This document shows, piece by piece, positions 21,996 through 35,550 of a stretch of 64,000 bases of DNA (position 1 is the first letter of the stretch; each line of letters begins with the position of its first letter). The DNA is from Gonatopus flavifemur (lineage: Eukaryota; Arthropoda; Insecta; Hymenoptera; Dryinidae). The stretch lies in NCBI GenBank assembly GCA_018340375.1, contig JAFFJZ010000002.1, forward strand, positions 43,606,001 to 43,670,000, read 5' to 3'. The notes under the pieces were generated by a model that was not told where the DNA came from, did not search any database, and was given only the letters and a program-made list of their open reading frames with translations. A program made the translations under genes and the position numbers.

Positions 21996-24725
21996 TCTCA
22001 TGTTGAAGCATGGCAGTTATGTTGAGGGGTAGAACAGAGGGGCAAACACGGTTTTAGAAATGCAGCTTTCGTCGGTTAGATGTCATTTATCCCATGCTAT
22101 TGCTGCGTATTCTACTCCCCCATTCCGACGCGTGATGTATATACGTATATGTAAGAACACCATACCTTCCTCCATTTATCTATCATAGATTCTCCCTGGT
22201 ATCGTAATATTGGATTACTTGGGTTCGCAAAATTTGAATGTCAACATTTGGTAAGATCAAATCTATATTCCCTACCGTTTCTCAAAAATAAACTTCCTTG
22301 AAATTTTAACCAAGAATTCCTTTTTTCCTACATTCGTCTTCTTCGGTTTGTCCCACGGGAGGAGGCGAGCAAGAAAATTAACGGGGAACGATGAAAATTC
22401 TTCTCTTTCAACGTTTCTCATGATTTTCTTGAAATAGAAATGTAAAGAAGTATGAATGAACTGGTTTCATGTAAATCTTGGATACCTCTTTGAAATATCA
22501 ACATAACGGTGAATGATTTGAATTCTTATCGCTTTACGGTTAAGGTAATCGATAATGACAGTCGACTCATAGATCTTCAACCAATCTCATAACTTAAACC
22601 TCAGGAACAAGCCAACCTCTTCAATCCATTTCATTTTCAACCTTCACTTCTTTCCTCTCATGAAATTTTCCCGTACCAATAAAATAAATAAAGTATTGTA
22701 TAATTCATGAAACGCAGTAACGATTATTTCAAGCTGAAAATGTTGATAATTAGGACACGGCCAAAGTACGGGGGAGACGCCGTGTCTACAATTGAATTTA
22801 TGGATTCGTTCCACATTGTAAGTCACATTGATTTATAAAATTTTCACATCGACGAATCGTTTTGCCGAATAATATAAAAAGAATACAACCGATATACAAA
22901 GCAGGAAAATAAATATGTATTCATTTGTCACTGAACAGGATTTGTGATATTTCAAACGTTTACTACGTTTTATGTTTCATAATAATATATCATATTGTAA
23001 ATCTCTCCGTGTACGACAGATAAAATTTCTCGATTTTACAATCGGGGAAAATTTATTCTCACATGCGGATGAAAAGTACACATGGATTGAAAGATTGTAT
23101 GAAAATACACGAAATGTATTATCATATTATCATATGGATAAGAAATTCAGTATTTAAAGCGTATGAAAATATTGTGCATCTGTCATTTAAGTTTCCGTTA
23201 TTGGCTCGGAAGTTGTATAGAAGAGAAAATCATTTTGTATTCGTAGGAAAGAAATTCCATGGAAAAATTATGTTGCTGAAGATTGAATAACTGATATATT
23301 TTTCAAACAATTTCCCCAATTCCTAACTAGTCAGTTCGAGAAGATAAATAAGTATGAATCTTCAAATTTCATGAGTTTGAATATTCCTTTCATTTTCATA
23401 AACGATTCAAACTTCTATGAACAATTAATTTCTTCAATTCTTGAATATATCAGTTATTATCGAAACGAGGGAATCAATGAGTCCTACTTTTGTATTTATT
23501 AATTCATATTCGTTATAATTATGCTTTAAAAAACGAACCAACAAATCACCATAACATAAAATTGAGATAATATGATATACGATTCATAAAACTTTGATAT
23601 ATAATACATGTTTCGAGATATTCAAGTTTCGCTTGATAGATCAAGAAATTTTGAATGATGATGTTATACTTTCATAAATCACGCATATAAAATGCGAACG
23701 GAAGACGATTTACTTTACATTATAATGCGAAACACGTCAACTCGAAAAGACATCATTCTCAATTTGAGGATTTTCTTTCACAGCTACAGTCGGATTCTCA
23801 GTCATCTCAGTTATTTCCTCTGCTGTTCTCGAGACTCCATCATATTTAAGTTTTTCCGTAACTGAAATTATTCCGTTCCAATTTATAAACACTTATTCGA
23901 ATTAACTTCCACGTTGTATTCATTCGAATCGAGGGTATTTTGTTGTTGAGAGAAAATCCTGTTTATTATCAAAATATGTTATTTCGAGTATTAATTGGAC
24001 GACGATAAGTACTGCATGATGAAGTTCATTCCATTAGTTCATTCATTCATCGAAGGAAAATGAGTGTAGTTGAATAGTTTTGCTTTTCGAGTATCATCGT
24101 CAATGTATTTACAAAAACAATTTAATTTTCAGTTAATGAGGAAAGATGTTACGAATTTACCAAATTCGATCAACTTTGTGTAAAAAATTTGCAACTTTTT
24201 CTAATATTCCAATGAAGATTTTTTATAGTTAACTTGTGCACATAATTTCCTGAAAATAGCTTTTAGCTTTTAAGCTTCTCAGAATTCATGTGAAGTCTTT
24301 ATTAAAATATCGGGATTTTTCAAAGATGTTTTTCAGAGATATTGTCACATCCCCCTCGCGTGATGAAATTCTAATATCTCAGCACTTCGAGAGAGCCTTT
24401 TTTCAATAACTTCTCTGTGAATGTTCGAAATTCATGAACAAGCGGATTACCACTTGTATGATACGCTCTCACCTACGACTCTAACGAATTCTGTATTCCA
24501 AGACTACAGACAGGACTGTCTCCTGTTTTTTCGATACAGAAGAATATCTAAAATTGTAAACACTCCTCCCATTCGATACGATATTCAAACTATTCATCCA
24601 GGCTGTACGTAAACTTGACGCAAGGCATTAAAATATCAACTTCAAAGATTTTTTCTTCCACTTTCATAAATATTCAATACTCTGTAATTTCTTTGTAAAA
24701 CTTGCATCAATCTTCCTTCCATTTT

Positions 24726-24750
24726 TCTCTCTCTCTCTCTTTCTCTCTCC
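24726..24750. repeat. (TC)n microsatellite
   Basis: A CTCTCTCTCTCTCTTTCTCTC run. Just downstream (24765-24815) is a somewhat GC-richer stretch ending GAGACGTAAGT, which resembles a splice donor, but no exon function can be supported. Confidence 0.8.
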
Positions 24751-27700
24751 ATCCTTGTTTTTCTCGGGAGACGGAAAAGCTCTGCGTCAAAATCGATTCA
24801 GGGAAAGCACGGAGACGTAAGTTCGATTTCATTGTGTTTCTTGGGATTATGATTTAATCAACTGGGGGATTTCCTCCCTTGGCTAGCCAGCTTCGGTCAG
24901 CTCTCACTTCCCTCCTTTTCTTTGGTAATATTTGATCACTCATATACATACACGTAAAGATCTTTTAAGACTCCTCACCTTCACCCTCTTCCGCTCTCCC
25001 GTATTCGCTACCATTAAAACGAAAAAAAATTCCCGTTCCGTATAATGATCATTAATACCCATTTACCGTGTTCCAAAAACACCGCTTATTTTCTTACTCT
25101 GATATTACTGAATTATAACATTCATTCGGTGTATTCGTTTTTATCAACATAAATATCTTTATGAAAATTTCATCGTACGCTTTCTTCTTTCACTTCACGG
25201 TGCTTCTATATCTTTCCAAATCTTGGCAGCGATTCAGGAATGATGAGCGGTTCAAAATGAGAGAGGCATTTACCGATTCCTTGGCAGAGGTTTTTAATTC
25301 ATCACACGAAAAAGTTAAGTGTGTACTAGACATTGAACATGACACCTAAATATTCTGCGAATTATCAATTCACATCGTCTAACGTTTTCATTAAGATAAA
25401 TTAGTTTTCCCGAATAAACCTGTTCTTGACAAACATAGGCTCTGGATTGAATTGAATTATTCTTGAATAGGATGTTTTTAGGGACGAATTTCTCAAATTC
25501 CATGTAATCCTTTGACTCACATATATCCTTAACTATTTTCTGAACTAATCCCTGTACTCGCTAAATCATGTTTCTCGAGTATTCGACCGAATATTCTAAA
25601 TTGAAATATCCATCGTAGATGAAGATATGAATGTACATCGCTACAAAACCACTCTTCTATCGGAGACCCTTTGTTCGTACCAAAAAAAAAACGCATTACT
25701 CAATATTTTTTCAACTAATTTACATCTCAATTTCTCTTCCAGGTATGATACTCGTAGGGGAACGGAAAACTGATTACGGGAGAAGAGCACTCCAAGGTTA
25801 TAAAAGTAATTGCTGTGTCTACACGTTTGCTTTCTCTATATACGTGTCTTTGATGTAAGGCGGGTTGCTAAGTCATATCTTCGAATTGGACAGGGTACAA
25901 GTTGTTTCGAGAATAACTTTCCTGGACATGACAAGGTAGAATCTGTCACGGGGAGAAATAAAAAAGTATTGTCTCAACGTATTGTCTTAACGGATATCTC
26001 TCATTCGAGAACGGGCATGGATGATAAAATGGTTAACACGCTCCTCGACAACCTTGGACGAAAGTTAGAAGGCGTTCTTACGGATAATGTATCAAACTAC
26101 ACTAAAATCAACCTTATAAATAATCCAGATAACAAGAAGATCCTCTGGCAAAGGGTCATCAAATATTTTTGATGATTTATCGCAACATAAATGGTAAATT
26201 TACTTCGTTGTAAGCAATATATAATATAAATGACTCGACAGCGTCAAGACGAACATTCGATTGATTTTTTCTCTCCTTTGGATCCCAATTCTCGTAGATC
26301 CAGGTGAGAAAAAAACTTATCACTCGATCCATTAGCAGCTGAAACGCACAACATTCTCTGTCAACAAATTTTATTGAATTTTCAAGAAAAAATTCCATTC
26401 TTCGTTCATTTAAATTTCAAAAGAAAATAAAAATTGCTATAAACAGAATATAATTGAATCATAGATATCAATTAAAACTTGTCTACCGCTATCGATCGTA
26501 CTTGCAATTCATAAATGAATGCGCAAATAAGGAACTGAGCATGTAAAACAAAGAAATACCATAGAGCAGAGAATAGCAAATAAATCATCAGCGCTTGTTT
26601 TGATCACGCTAATAATTTCACACGATATATTCTTATCTCCAAGATAATTTTTGTTCTATCGTACCATCTACTGGACACTCTTTCAAGTTCCTCACTCGAA
26701 GTGAACCCACATACGATGAGTTCTACTTCAATTGAACGAGACTCAATGCATTTGTAAGTAGGCCGCTACATGACGTGCTCGCATGTACGGTGTTGTATCG
26801 TGCTCGATAATCTTGATTTATTCTTGGTACAACAACATCCAACGTATGGTCGTTATAAATCCAAACACTAGGAATTCCATTAGAATCACTCACGTTGGTG
26901 AACATTCTTGCAAACCTTTGGAGAATTTCAAATGAGTTTTTCGAAAAGTTTTTGAATTAAAACTTCTCACTTTTCTAAGAATAACATTTATTTGGAAAAA
27001 TTCACCGAAACGTAGGGTTTTTGAAAATCTGTCAAGTTCTCCTTACACAACATTTTTTCTCATTGAAATTATAATATGAATTTTCGGATTGAGATATCGA
27101 TATATCGCAAGCGAAACAAGAAGATTTTCAGACGGATTACAGAGAAGAATAGTCCAGAGAATCTGAATCACCCCTGAAATTGAAATAAGTCATTGTGTGT
27201 ATATAAGGGTATATATGATAGTATACATACACGAACGTGTACAAAATTTTCCCCTAACGTGAATTCCTGGCTACGTTCTTGGGTTCCACCCTCTTGCTAC
27301 TACGCTTTACATTTTCAACAACAAGGATGAGGGATACATTAGAGAAGTACATTACTTTTTCTTTCTGGGTATTGACCGACTCATGTGAAACGAAATAGCC
27401 ACTATCGAACTGATGCATATATAAATATGATCCGTTAAAATTTTCAGTTCTTTATTAGTTTAGATCAAAAAGATATCAATGTTGAAAACAAAAAGATCGA
27501 TTGATCGTTCCTTATTTCTTCATGAAATGATGCATCCATACGTAGAGTATTTTCTAAAACACATTTTATATTAAATTTCCTTTTGCGGATGGAATATACC
27601 TGTACCACACGATAAGTGTGCATTGAATCGTATATTGTTCTATTCATGCATGATAGTTCGTTATTGCATTATCTATGCGTAAGTGATCACAGTTGAACTT

Positions 27701-29452
27701 TAGTTATTTTCTATGGATTGAAGCGAGATTGAAAAAAAAGGAAGACAAAGGTTGATGAAGTACGCTGTGAAAATAACTTCGCATACACTACACGAACGCG
27801 TATTCGCGAAGAAATAATATGGTTTATATCGTGAACTTTGTATCTTTGTTTTACCACAAACTGTTGGCCAAATTGTTTACGAAAATAATTCCGAATTCAT
27901 GATTCGATTGTAAACCATAGTCAAAATGAAAACCTCATTTATTAAACGAAAAGGAATTCAGAGAAATAAATTGTCCTCGATCAATAGGGACGTGAATTTT
28001 GAAAATATTAAATTTTAATGTCGTCGAATTGAGTTTGAATATGAATTTTGTTGGGAATGGAGATTCGTAAATTCACTGATTTTATTCAATAATTTGATAT
28101 TGAATTTGTTTTGTTTTATGCGAAATAATTCGAAATAATCTATAACAAAAGCTGTATTATTGCATGTATCAATTATGGAAATGAGATTCTAAGAATAAAA
28201 AGCGTGAATGCAAACGATTACAGAAGAGTGATGGTTCTGTCAAACTTCTTCATATTGATTATTTTATCCAATTCTTAATATTGATTAATTAATAGTTGAA
28301 AAAATACCCACTATTTTTCTTGATAAATTCAATACTTTTTGTAAACTTTATCAGAGTCACAACAACGGGAGGTCCAAGACTGTCTCAGGGCACCCACTCA
28401 ATTATAACAGGCACCCTCCTCTTGTGTTGCATGAATGAAAAATTATCTAGAATTATATATAATGTTGAAAATTTCTCCACAAACCAAAGAACCATCCAAA
28501 AAAGCTAAACCATAGCAGTCAAATGTGTTCAAGTTCTCTGAACTTTATCATCAATTACATCAACCACAATCGTAAATGCGTAAACTAGACTTTTCAAGTA
28601 GTTGATTCAACCGTTAAAATTTTCTTGGATATCGATTCCAGAATATATATTTCTAATTCTTAGAAAGCTCTGCCAGTAATCACCCCTTTGTAAAACAGCA
28701 AAACACTAGATGGAACAACGAAAATGTCTATTTTTCTACTCTGAACATAAAATAAATAACGAAAATTGAATTACCTTTGAAGAATGGAACCTTTCAATGT
28801 TAAGCTTTCAGTTAATCTCCTACAAAAGGTTTTCTAATTTATATTTCACTTAGTACACGGCGACCCACACGAATATTTGACGCAGTTACAGAAATAGCGT
28901 GTACAACCGACAGCACGAAACTAATGACAATACATATCGCCATCATCAGTGAGAAACTACATCAAAAAATATTTTCCGCTCCGCAAGAACTAAACATATG
29001 CCCTATCAAAATAGTTTGCTACGGAAATGGTGTACGGGAAGTGATACATTACGAGTGCAGCTTGCTAAGTAATTCCATTAAACGTCAGCAAGCTGTAACA
29101 CCTCCTTTCATAGACCAAAGTTACGTTTTCTAATTAGGAAGCCTCCCTAATGAAGCCTCTCTCTCTCCTTTACTATGACATTAGCGTACACGGAATGTCG
29201 ATTGTGTATTTGATTGCGTAAAGTTTTATTGTTCCCTTGATGAAATTCTATCGAAACCTGTCTAATGTCTGTTTTTATTAGGATGAAACTACGATAACGA
29301 ATTCAAATACTGCTTTACTGTGAAATTTTTGTTAAATTGACGTCTCACAAATTGTCGTTGAATATTCTTTCACAAGGTTGTTTGAATTAAATGCTATTCC
29401 AAAGGTATCCTCTCAGAGGGGCAAAATTTTTATCCAGGACGGGAAAAAATTG

Positions 29453-29494
29453 AAAGAGAGAGATAGAGAGAGAGAGAGAGGGAGAGAGAGAGAA
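29453..29494. repeat. (GA)n microsatellite
   Basis: An interrupted GA tract (GAGAGAGATAGAGAGAGAGAGAG type). Confidence 0.9.
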
Positions 29495-29979
29495 GGTCTA
29501 TCTTTACTCCCTTTGATGAGCCAAAACCTGAATTGACCCTAGTTCTGAGTCGAACAATCTACACCCTCGAGTGTCTGTTGTTTGAGACAGGTCTGGAAAT
29601 AATTTAACCTTCTCCGTAGGGCTTTAATTTCATAGGATCCCATATCGAGCGGAGGAATAATGTAAATAAAAATGTGGTAGCGAGCAACGATTTGCACTGA
29701 TTCGTAAAAAACAATCTGTATTCGGAACAATAGAAAAGTAATGGATAAGTTACGAAGACTGTTCTGTGAACAGTGTGAAACACTTCTAGCAGCGATGAGG
29801 TTATTTACACCGTCAAAAATAATGGTGAAATCTGCCTGCACAAAATGTTGGCAGCAAAAATCCTCCACGAGGGGGAGTTCTTCCTCTCTTCCTGGAAGGT
29901 TCGATACACTGCACAGTGGGCCAGGTTACACTAAAAACTGGCCAAAATTCAAAATGTCGGCAGAATCGTTTGAAACCTA

Positions 29980-30245
29980 CACTGAGAAAACAGATATCTT
30001 GAAAAATACCATAATTTATGGATTTTCAGCGCTGGTCTGACCCGAGTCGGAATATTCACTTGCATGAATCTCTAAAAGTACCATAATTTCTTGGACTTTT
30101 TGAAATAAGTATGGTACCTTCCGTATAAAAGTCCAAGACATTATGGTACTTTTAGAGGTTTTTTCAGGTAAATATTTAGACTCGGTCAGACCAGCGCAGA
30201 AAATCCATAAATTATGGTACTTTTTAAGATACCTTTTTCTCCGTG
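29980..30245. mobile_element. CAC-type palindromic MITE, copy 1 (TA duplication)
   Basis: The arms run most of the 266 bp. The left begins CACTGAGAAAACAGATATC and the right ends in the inverse of CACGGAGAAAAAGGTATC. Both contain ACCATAATTTATGGATTTTC, GCGCTGGTCTGACC and a GTCCAAGA..TTATGGTAC block. TA flanks both sides. A second, shorter copy is at 47762-47985, which confirms a mobile family. Confidence 0.9.
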
Positions 30246-30249
30246 TAGT

Positions 30250-30470
30250 GTACAAGGGTTTTTGGAGTCGTTGATCACGAATCTGGAATCAAATTTTGAA
30301 AATTCAAGATGGCGGGTCCAATATGGCGGATTAAAATTTCAAAATACACCAAATTCCCACATTTTTTTCAAAACTCTTCACCCAGGGGTTTTTGGGGTCG
30401 CTGATCACGAATCTGGTGTCATATTTCGAAAATTCAGAATTGCCAATTCAATATGAAGGCCTCAAATTTG
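30250..30470. repeat. Tandem duplication, about 130 bp unit
   Basis: Two copies begin GGGTTTTTGG(A/G)GTCG(T/C)TGATCACGAATCTGG and continue through AAAATTCA.GAT(G/T). The second starts about 30389. An inverted, decayed relative of the same segment (ATTCGTGATCAACGACTCCG) lies at about 31033-31060. The 30.25-31.07 kb interval may be the remains of one larger repeat, but I cannot name its class. Confidence 0.65.
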
Positions 30471-30724
30471 AGAAATTTACAAAATTGCCTTCAAACATCC
30501 GTTAAAAGCGCCCAAATCTAGATAATATTTCCGCGCAAAAATCAATTTGATTTGATCATCATCAAGCCTTCATTGTAGGACATTGTAGTTTCACTTTCAA
30601 AAAGTAGGCAGTGTCATTGGGAAGAGATGAGAATAGGAGTGAACACGACAATTGATGCTCAACTCAGGACCTTAACTCTCCGATGATTTCTAATGTCCAT
30701 TTGTCAAAACCATCCCAATAAACA

Positions 30725-30885
30725 GAAAGATATCTTAAAGATATCTTCAAGATATCCGAATGGATGTCAAGATGTTCTCGTAAAGATATCTTTAAGATAC
30801 ACAAAAGATGTCTCACGCAACATAATCGGATAACTCAAAGATGTCTTTTGAGATATCTTTTAAGAATCTTTTGCAAGATGAAATT
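30725..30885. repeat. AAGATATCTT word array
   Basis: About ten copies of the palindromic word AAGATATCTT, or variants such as AAGATGTCT and AGATATCC, lie within 160 bp. They are irregularly spaced, as in the bounded word-array elements. I found no terminal inverted repeats around it. Confidence 0.6.
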
Positions 30886-31391
30886 AAGATCAAACGAATC
30901 AAAAATTTGGAATTCCGAATTTTTGTCATTGAATTCGAAAACAGGAACCCTGAGTACCCTCGAGTGAAGAATTCAAAGGAAATTCCGCCATATTAGATTG
31001 CCCATTTTGAAATTCCGAAGTCTGACTATAGATTCGTGATCAACGACTCCGAAAACCTATGGATACTAATTCTTGAACCATTCAAACGAAACTTTGAATG
31101 TAGGGTATCCTGACATCTTGGCACATCTTAACTATGTTTACGTAGAGGAATATACAAATATCCGCAAAATATCGCCGATTGAGTTCAACGTAGACATCAT
31201 AAAGGAAACTCTATGACAGGTTCATTTCGTTATTAGAAGGTGGTGCCGCGCGGTGCGGTACAACGGAATGCCGTACAAAGATGTAAATCGTGGGAATGGT
31301 CTCACAAAAGGTCACAAAACGAAATTTCGAACGACCTCCACAGATTGTCACGAGTTCTTCCAGACTCAGGGTGCCGGAATGATGAAAATTA

Positions 31392-31629
31392 CACGGAGAA
31401 AAACTGCAAAAATGATGAGCTCGATTTTTTACATAGAGCAAAAGAACACAGTAAAAAGTAAAACTTACTTCCAACCTTAATATGGGCTTATTTTAAGATG
31501 CAGCCAAAACTAGCATCATTTCAGCTGAAAGTGAGCATGTAAAACAATTGCCGACACAATGAAAAAGACTGAATTTCAGTCAAGTTTTTAAGTAAGATGC
31601 AGCCACTTTCAGCCGGACTTTTTACAGTG
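31392..31629. mobile_element. Probable CAC-type element
   Basis: It begins CACGGAGAAAAACTGC after TA and ends GGACTTTTTACAGTG before AA. The inverted ends match only partly and the duplication is not intact. The interior repeats AAGATGCAGCCA and CAGCTGAAAGTG words. Confidence 0.4.
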
Positions 31630-31822
31630 AATCATAAATTAATCAGAGAAAACATAACATCTTATTACGTCATTATGCTATTTTGAGCCCAAATATAAGC
31701 CAAACAGTATACAAATTTGGTAATGGATATTTCAAGTTGTCTATTTTATGATACCCTCATGATTCAGCGTGGGAGTGATTGTTGGTTTGTGGCCAACTTT
31801 GAGCGTCATCTGGCCCACTGTG

Positions 31823-32015
31823 CACTGTGGGAAAAAATATTTCCAAAACTACCAAAGAAAGTTTGACAAACTTCCTTTGGAAATTATCGTGAAAGAGTTC
31901 CGAAACTTATGTTTGTTGATCCACAAAGATCCAAGTTTGGTCATTATTTTTCCAAAACAAGGTTGTACATTCCCAAGCATTTTTGTTTGGAATTGAACAA
32001 CTTTTTTCCATAGTG
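31823..32015. mobile_element. CAC-type palindromic element
   Basis: It begins CACTGTGGGAAAAAATATT and ends CTTTTTTCCATAGTG. The interior repeats TTTGGAAA/TTTCCAAA and AAACTTCC words. The flanks (TG left, CA right) do not form a direct repeat. They instead extend the palindrome to GTGCAC. Confidence 0.55.
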
Positions 32016-35000
32016 CACTCAAATAGTAAAATAATTCCTCAGAATGGAAGAAAAATCCACTGTCTTTGATGAAAAAGCAATTTCTTCGCGATCAGGGGAT
32101 GGAATTCACCACTAAAATGAGGAAAAATTCAACATATTTTGTATGTTTGTAGATGACTCAAAATTATGTTTCAGTGCTGACTAAATCATTTTTTTTTCTG
32201 GAAATTTCTAATTGACGAGAATTCGTGAGTTTAGCAATATTGCTAATTTCTTTACCGGATAACGTGTAAGTTTGTCATAAGCTTGTCAGACTTGTCATTC
32301 GATTGTTATCGACAATCTTGTCAGTGTAAGGTTGCTACAATTCGTGTGTCAACCTTGCAGTGAGATTAAATTAGGTTTTTTGCCACCCTGAATAACGTAT
32401 TTTTCAGCTATTACTTTTTATAGTTCCACATTTATTATGCTTTGCCAAGCGCTTGGCATTTTTCAGTAAGATAGGTGTACCAACACCCGACCCTGTGTAA
32501 GTATAGCACCTGACCCTCCGTGCGTGAATTCAATACATTAAGCCAAGTATTTCTTATTTGTTAAATCCTTATGCATTGAAATATTTTGCAAGCTCAGTAC
32601 ATAAAAATTGATGTCTCTTTCAATCATAATCTTCATAATTCCTAGACTATATTGCAAAGCCTTACACATTATTGGCGCAAAATCGGCTTTATATATCTCG
32701 AATGATGAAATCAAAAATAATATAAATTGATTCAAAATATATAATTGAAATTAATTTTTCCATATATGGTAGGAGATGAAATCACCTATAGTTTCACGAA
32801 CAAGATTCCGCACTATAACGAAGACGAGGACTACTACTATATAACACAGTCTTGAGCATCGATAAATTGTTCTTCAAATGAACTTTAGACGATGATGGAT
32901 GTTAATCCTCAGCTCAAAGTTGCAAAACAAATTAGAAATTGGGTCAACATATTCTCTCACATTTCCTTCCGAGCAGTGATAATATTGACAATAACTTTGA
33001 AATTGCAAGAAACTATTTCAACTTATTCGAATATATCCGCATGAACAACCATGTTGAATTTTCAATCCTCATAAAACAAGAAAAAAAGTACAGAATCTTT
33101 GCGAACATGTGTACACCCACATGCTTCTTCCCGATACCAATTTCCCTCTTCCTAAAGAAAAAGATGAGTGAACCCACTCAGGATCAGGATTCTTCATTTT
33201 TCAAATTAACCGCTACATTTCTTTCGACCATGTGCGAACGAATTTGAATTGTCTATTGTATCTCGACGACACGCGGGTCTAATTTATCTTTGAAAAAACA
33301 ACTCTGGGATTGAAAGTGTGATACAATCTTTTAAAAATACCCCTGTCAGTGGGTGCGGTGTCACCATGTCAAAATGTTGGTTTCTAATCATGAAAAATAA
33401 ATGTTATTTTAGCTACAAAGGCTCTTATTTTGTTTTCCCACCGTGCATATTCCGAACTTATAATTCTCGTGTCGTGTTCTCGTGGACGTGAAATGAAAAA
33501 TTTTCATCTGAAATATGTGATTTATAAAAATATGATTTTTCACGCGTTATAGAGAACATTTTAACGAGCGGTGGGTGCGCATTTTTCTAAATTACGTACT
33601 AAACATAGACAATGCTCGAGTTGTTTTACCTACTCTCCCGGGTGAACGTGGATGAGTGAGTGAAAGAAAATTGTTTCGGTACACGGAGAACTCGCATACG
33701 CGCGAGTTAACGGGATAGTCTTTTAACAAAGATAGACGTGAACGAATATAGATGTTTCTTCTCGCCAGTCGCATGTCATATGGCATGTTTGAGTTTAAGA
33801 GATTTCAGAGTGGCGACAGTATGGTGAAGGGGCAGGAAATAAGAAAACGACAAAAAAAAGAACTCGTTAAGCTAACGAATGTCCACGTGACAAGGAATGC
33901 TTTCAACGAACTGGACTACTTCAACTTCGTATATCCACATGTATATAATGGGCGGGTGCGGGTACGCGCATACATGTATCTTCAACAACCAACAACAACA
34001 ACAATAATGACAGTCACTGAGAATTACACGTGATTTTGAATGAGAAATGTGTTGAATTACTTGAATGAATTCTTGGGAGAAAAAATTGGGATACGGTGTC
34101 ACGTGTTTCCATCTCGAAAGAGTTTATTTTTACCCTTCGAAAGGTTCTCTGTTTTGTTTTTTTCCCCTTCTCGTCAAGTGAGTTATGAATTTCATATCAT
34201 TGTTGATTAGTTTCTAGTTCCCAGTCGAAGATGTGACAGTTGAAATCTAGTTCCCATGCTAACTTGTAATCCGATATACCGTGATTTTTGAAACATCGAA
34301 TCTCACCCCGTACCTCGATTCAGAAGTGATTTTTCAGAGTACCTTTCATAAACAATTTTATTAATACACTGAATTTTCAAAATACAACAAAGCTGGTATC
34401 TCCAGATGATTATTTATCGAACATTTGTTTTACTTCAACCCTCTACCGTTATGTACCTTGAAACAATGAAGTTATTGATTAGATTATCATTGATGCACGC
34501 ACAATAGAATTTAATATGATTATTATTATTATGGCTTGATAATCATGATGTTGATTTACACTGAATAGATTTATCGAATAAAGGAGTGATGAAAATTATT
34601 CTGATTGATAAACAAACTCATGGTCGGCCTGCTTAAAAACCGCGGAACGCTTTGTTTATATCTAACATTCGATGCTCAAATCAAATGGTAAGTATATGAA
34701 TTTGAAAAACAACAACCTCCTTTATATTTTCATTGCAATTCTCGATTGAAATTGAAACGATTCTCCTGCACGCCTTCATTTCAAAGGAATCAATGCATAC
34801 AACGATTCTTGAGTAGCTGAAAATCATTTATCATTCCGTAAACGTATTAAACCCTGAGTCTTTAATCTTCAACTAGAAGAGAGGAATGAAAAATCAATTC
34901 CCGATGCTACACACGCCTTTGATTACCTCTTTTTCCTTTATTTTCCTCGTGGAATCATTTGATAACAAAATTAAGAATTTGCCTCTCGGGCACTGCACCC

Positions 35001-35335
35001 GGAGACTCGGGACAAATCAAATCCACTTATCTGTTTATCCAATTTCTTCATCCCAGTGAGATAGTGGGAACACGAAAGGGAGAAGTGACAAAAAAAAATA
35101 GCAAAGAAGACGAGCGAGTCTAAGAAAATATTGTAAAAAGTCATGTGAGAAAGAAAAATGTCAAAAGCCGTTGACCGATGTACCTTTATCTAATAAAATT
35201 GCTATTCGCATTGCGGCAGGAGGAGGATAAGTTCTTGAGTCAAGAGAAGAGTCGTATACGTTTTCCTGGATTCACATATACTCATAAACGTACATATTAT
35301 GGCATGTATGGTGGCTTATAGCAAAAGTGACTCAC
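32016..35335. other. Unique AT-rich DNA
   Basis: No gene recognised. A CTTGTCA word recurs at 32265-32365 without ends. The stretch 33640-34030 is less AT-rich and holds a 93-codon plus-strand frame, but has no domain, splice context or known motif. Confidence 0.4.
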
Positions 35336-35439
35336 CTTCTGCAGTGAATCCCAGTGGTATCCCAGGCAAAAGTAGTAGTACTAGCAACGAGGATGGGTCG
35401 AATCTCCCTTTCCGACGCGGGAATGCCACTTCCTGCATC
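35336..35439 (-). CDS. Candidate coding exon, possible signal-peptide exon of an unidentified gene
   Basis: Read on the minus strand, this 104 bp segment is bounded by a consensus acceptor (a pyrimidine/AT run ending TTTCAG) and a consensus donor (GTGAGT). It is clearly richer in G+C than its surroundings. An ATG lies two bases after the acceptor and opens 34 codons plus one base (phase 1). The product has a basic N-region (PRRKGR, residues 7-12), a hydrophobic core (SSLLVLLLLPGIPLGF, 16-31) and a small-residue end (TAE). That is the layout of a secretory signal peptide, and a phase-1 end is common before extracellular domain exons. A second frame is also open across the exon (phase 0 start, phase 2 end), so an internal coding exon is possible. 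Downstream exons would lie at lower coordinates or outside the window; I could not recognise any. The gene is unknown. Confidence 0.45.
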
Positions 35440-35516
35440 CTGAAATATATAGAAATACATATATGTCCTTTTACATTCCATTTGTACCAATGTTTTGTAC
35501 ACGTCACTTCTACAAG

Positions 35517-35550
<34 letters not shown>

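Larger units (their letters stand above)
20836..29979. other. Nine kilobases of mostly unique AT-rich DNA with microsatellites
   Basis: No gene or TIR element could be supported. Overlapping frames of 60-120 codons occur at 21011-21475 and 25810-26172 without recognisable domains. Simple repeats are listed separately (21840, 21930, 24726, 29453). This is the least transposon-rich part of the window, so it may be an older intron or intergenic spacer retaining regulatory sequence. Confidence 0.45.

Noticed and set aside
21715..22011. 98-codon minus-strand frame rich in F, S and V
   Set aside because: It is a translation of the GAA and TAC simple repeats.
24765..24815. Possible 5' untranslated exon ending at a GTAAGT donor after a TC tract
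   Set aside because: Only a donor-like hexamer supports it; no promoter, start or partner exon is visible.
25810..26172. 120-codon plus-strand frame
   Set aside because: It has no domain, signal peptide or repeat relation, and similar lengths occur by chance here.
26723..26905. 60-codon minus-strand frame with a balanced composition
   Set aside because: There is no homologous family I recognise and no convincing splice context; length is within chance.
33752..34033. 93-codon frame in a less AT-rich stretch
   Set aside because: It includes an ACAACA microsatellite part and shows no motif or splice consensus.
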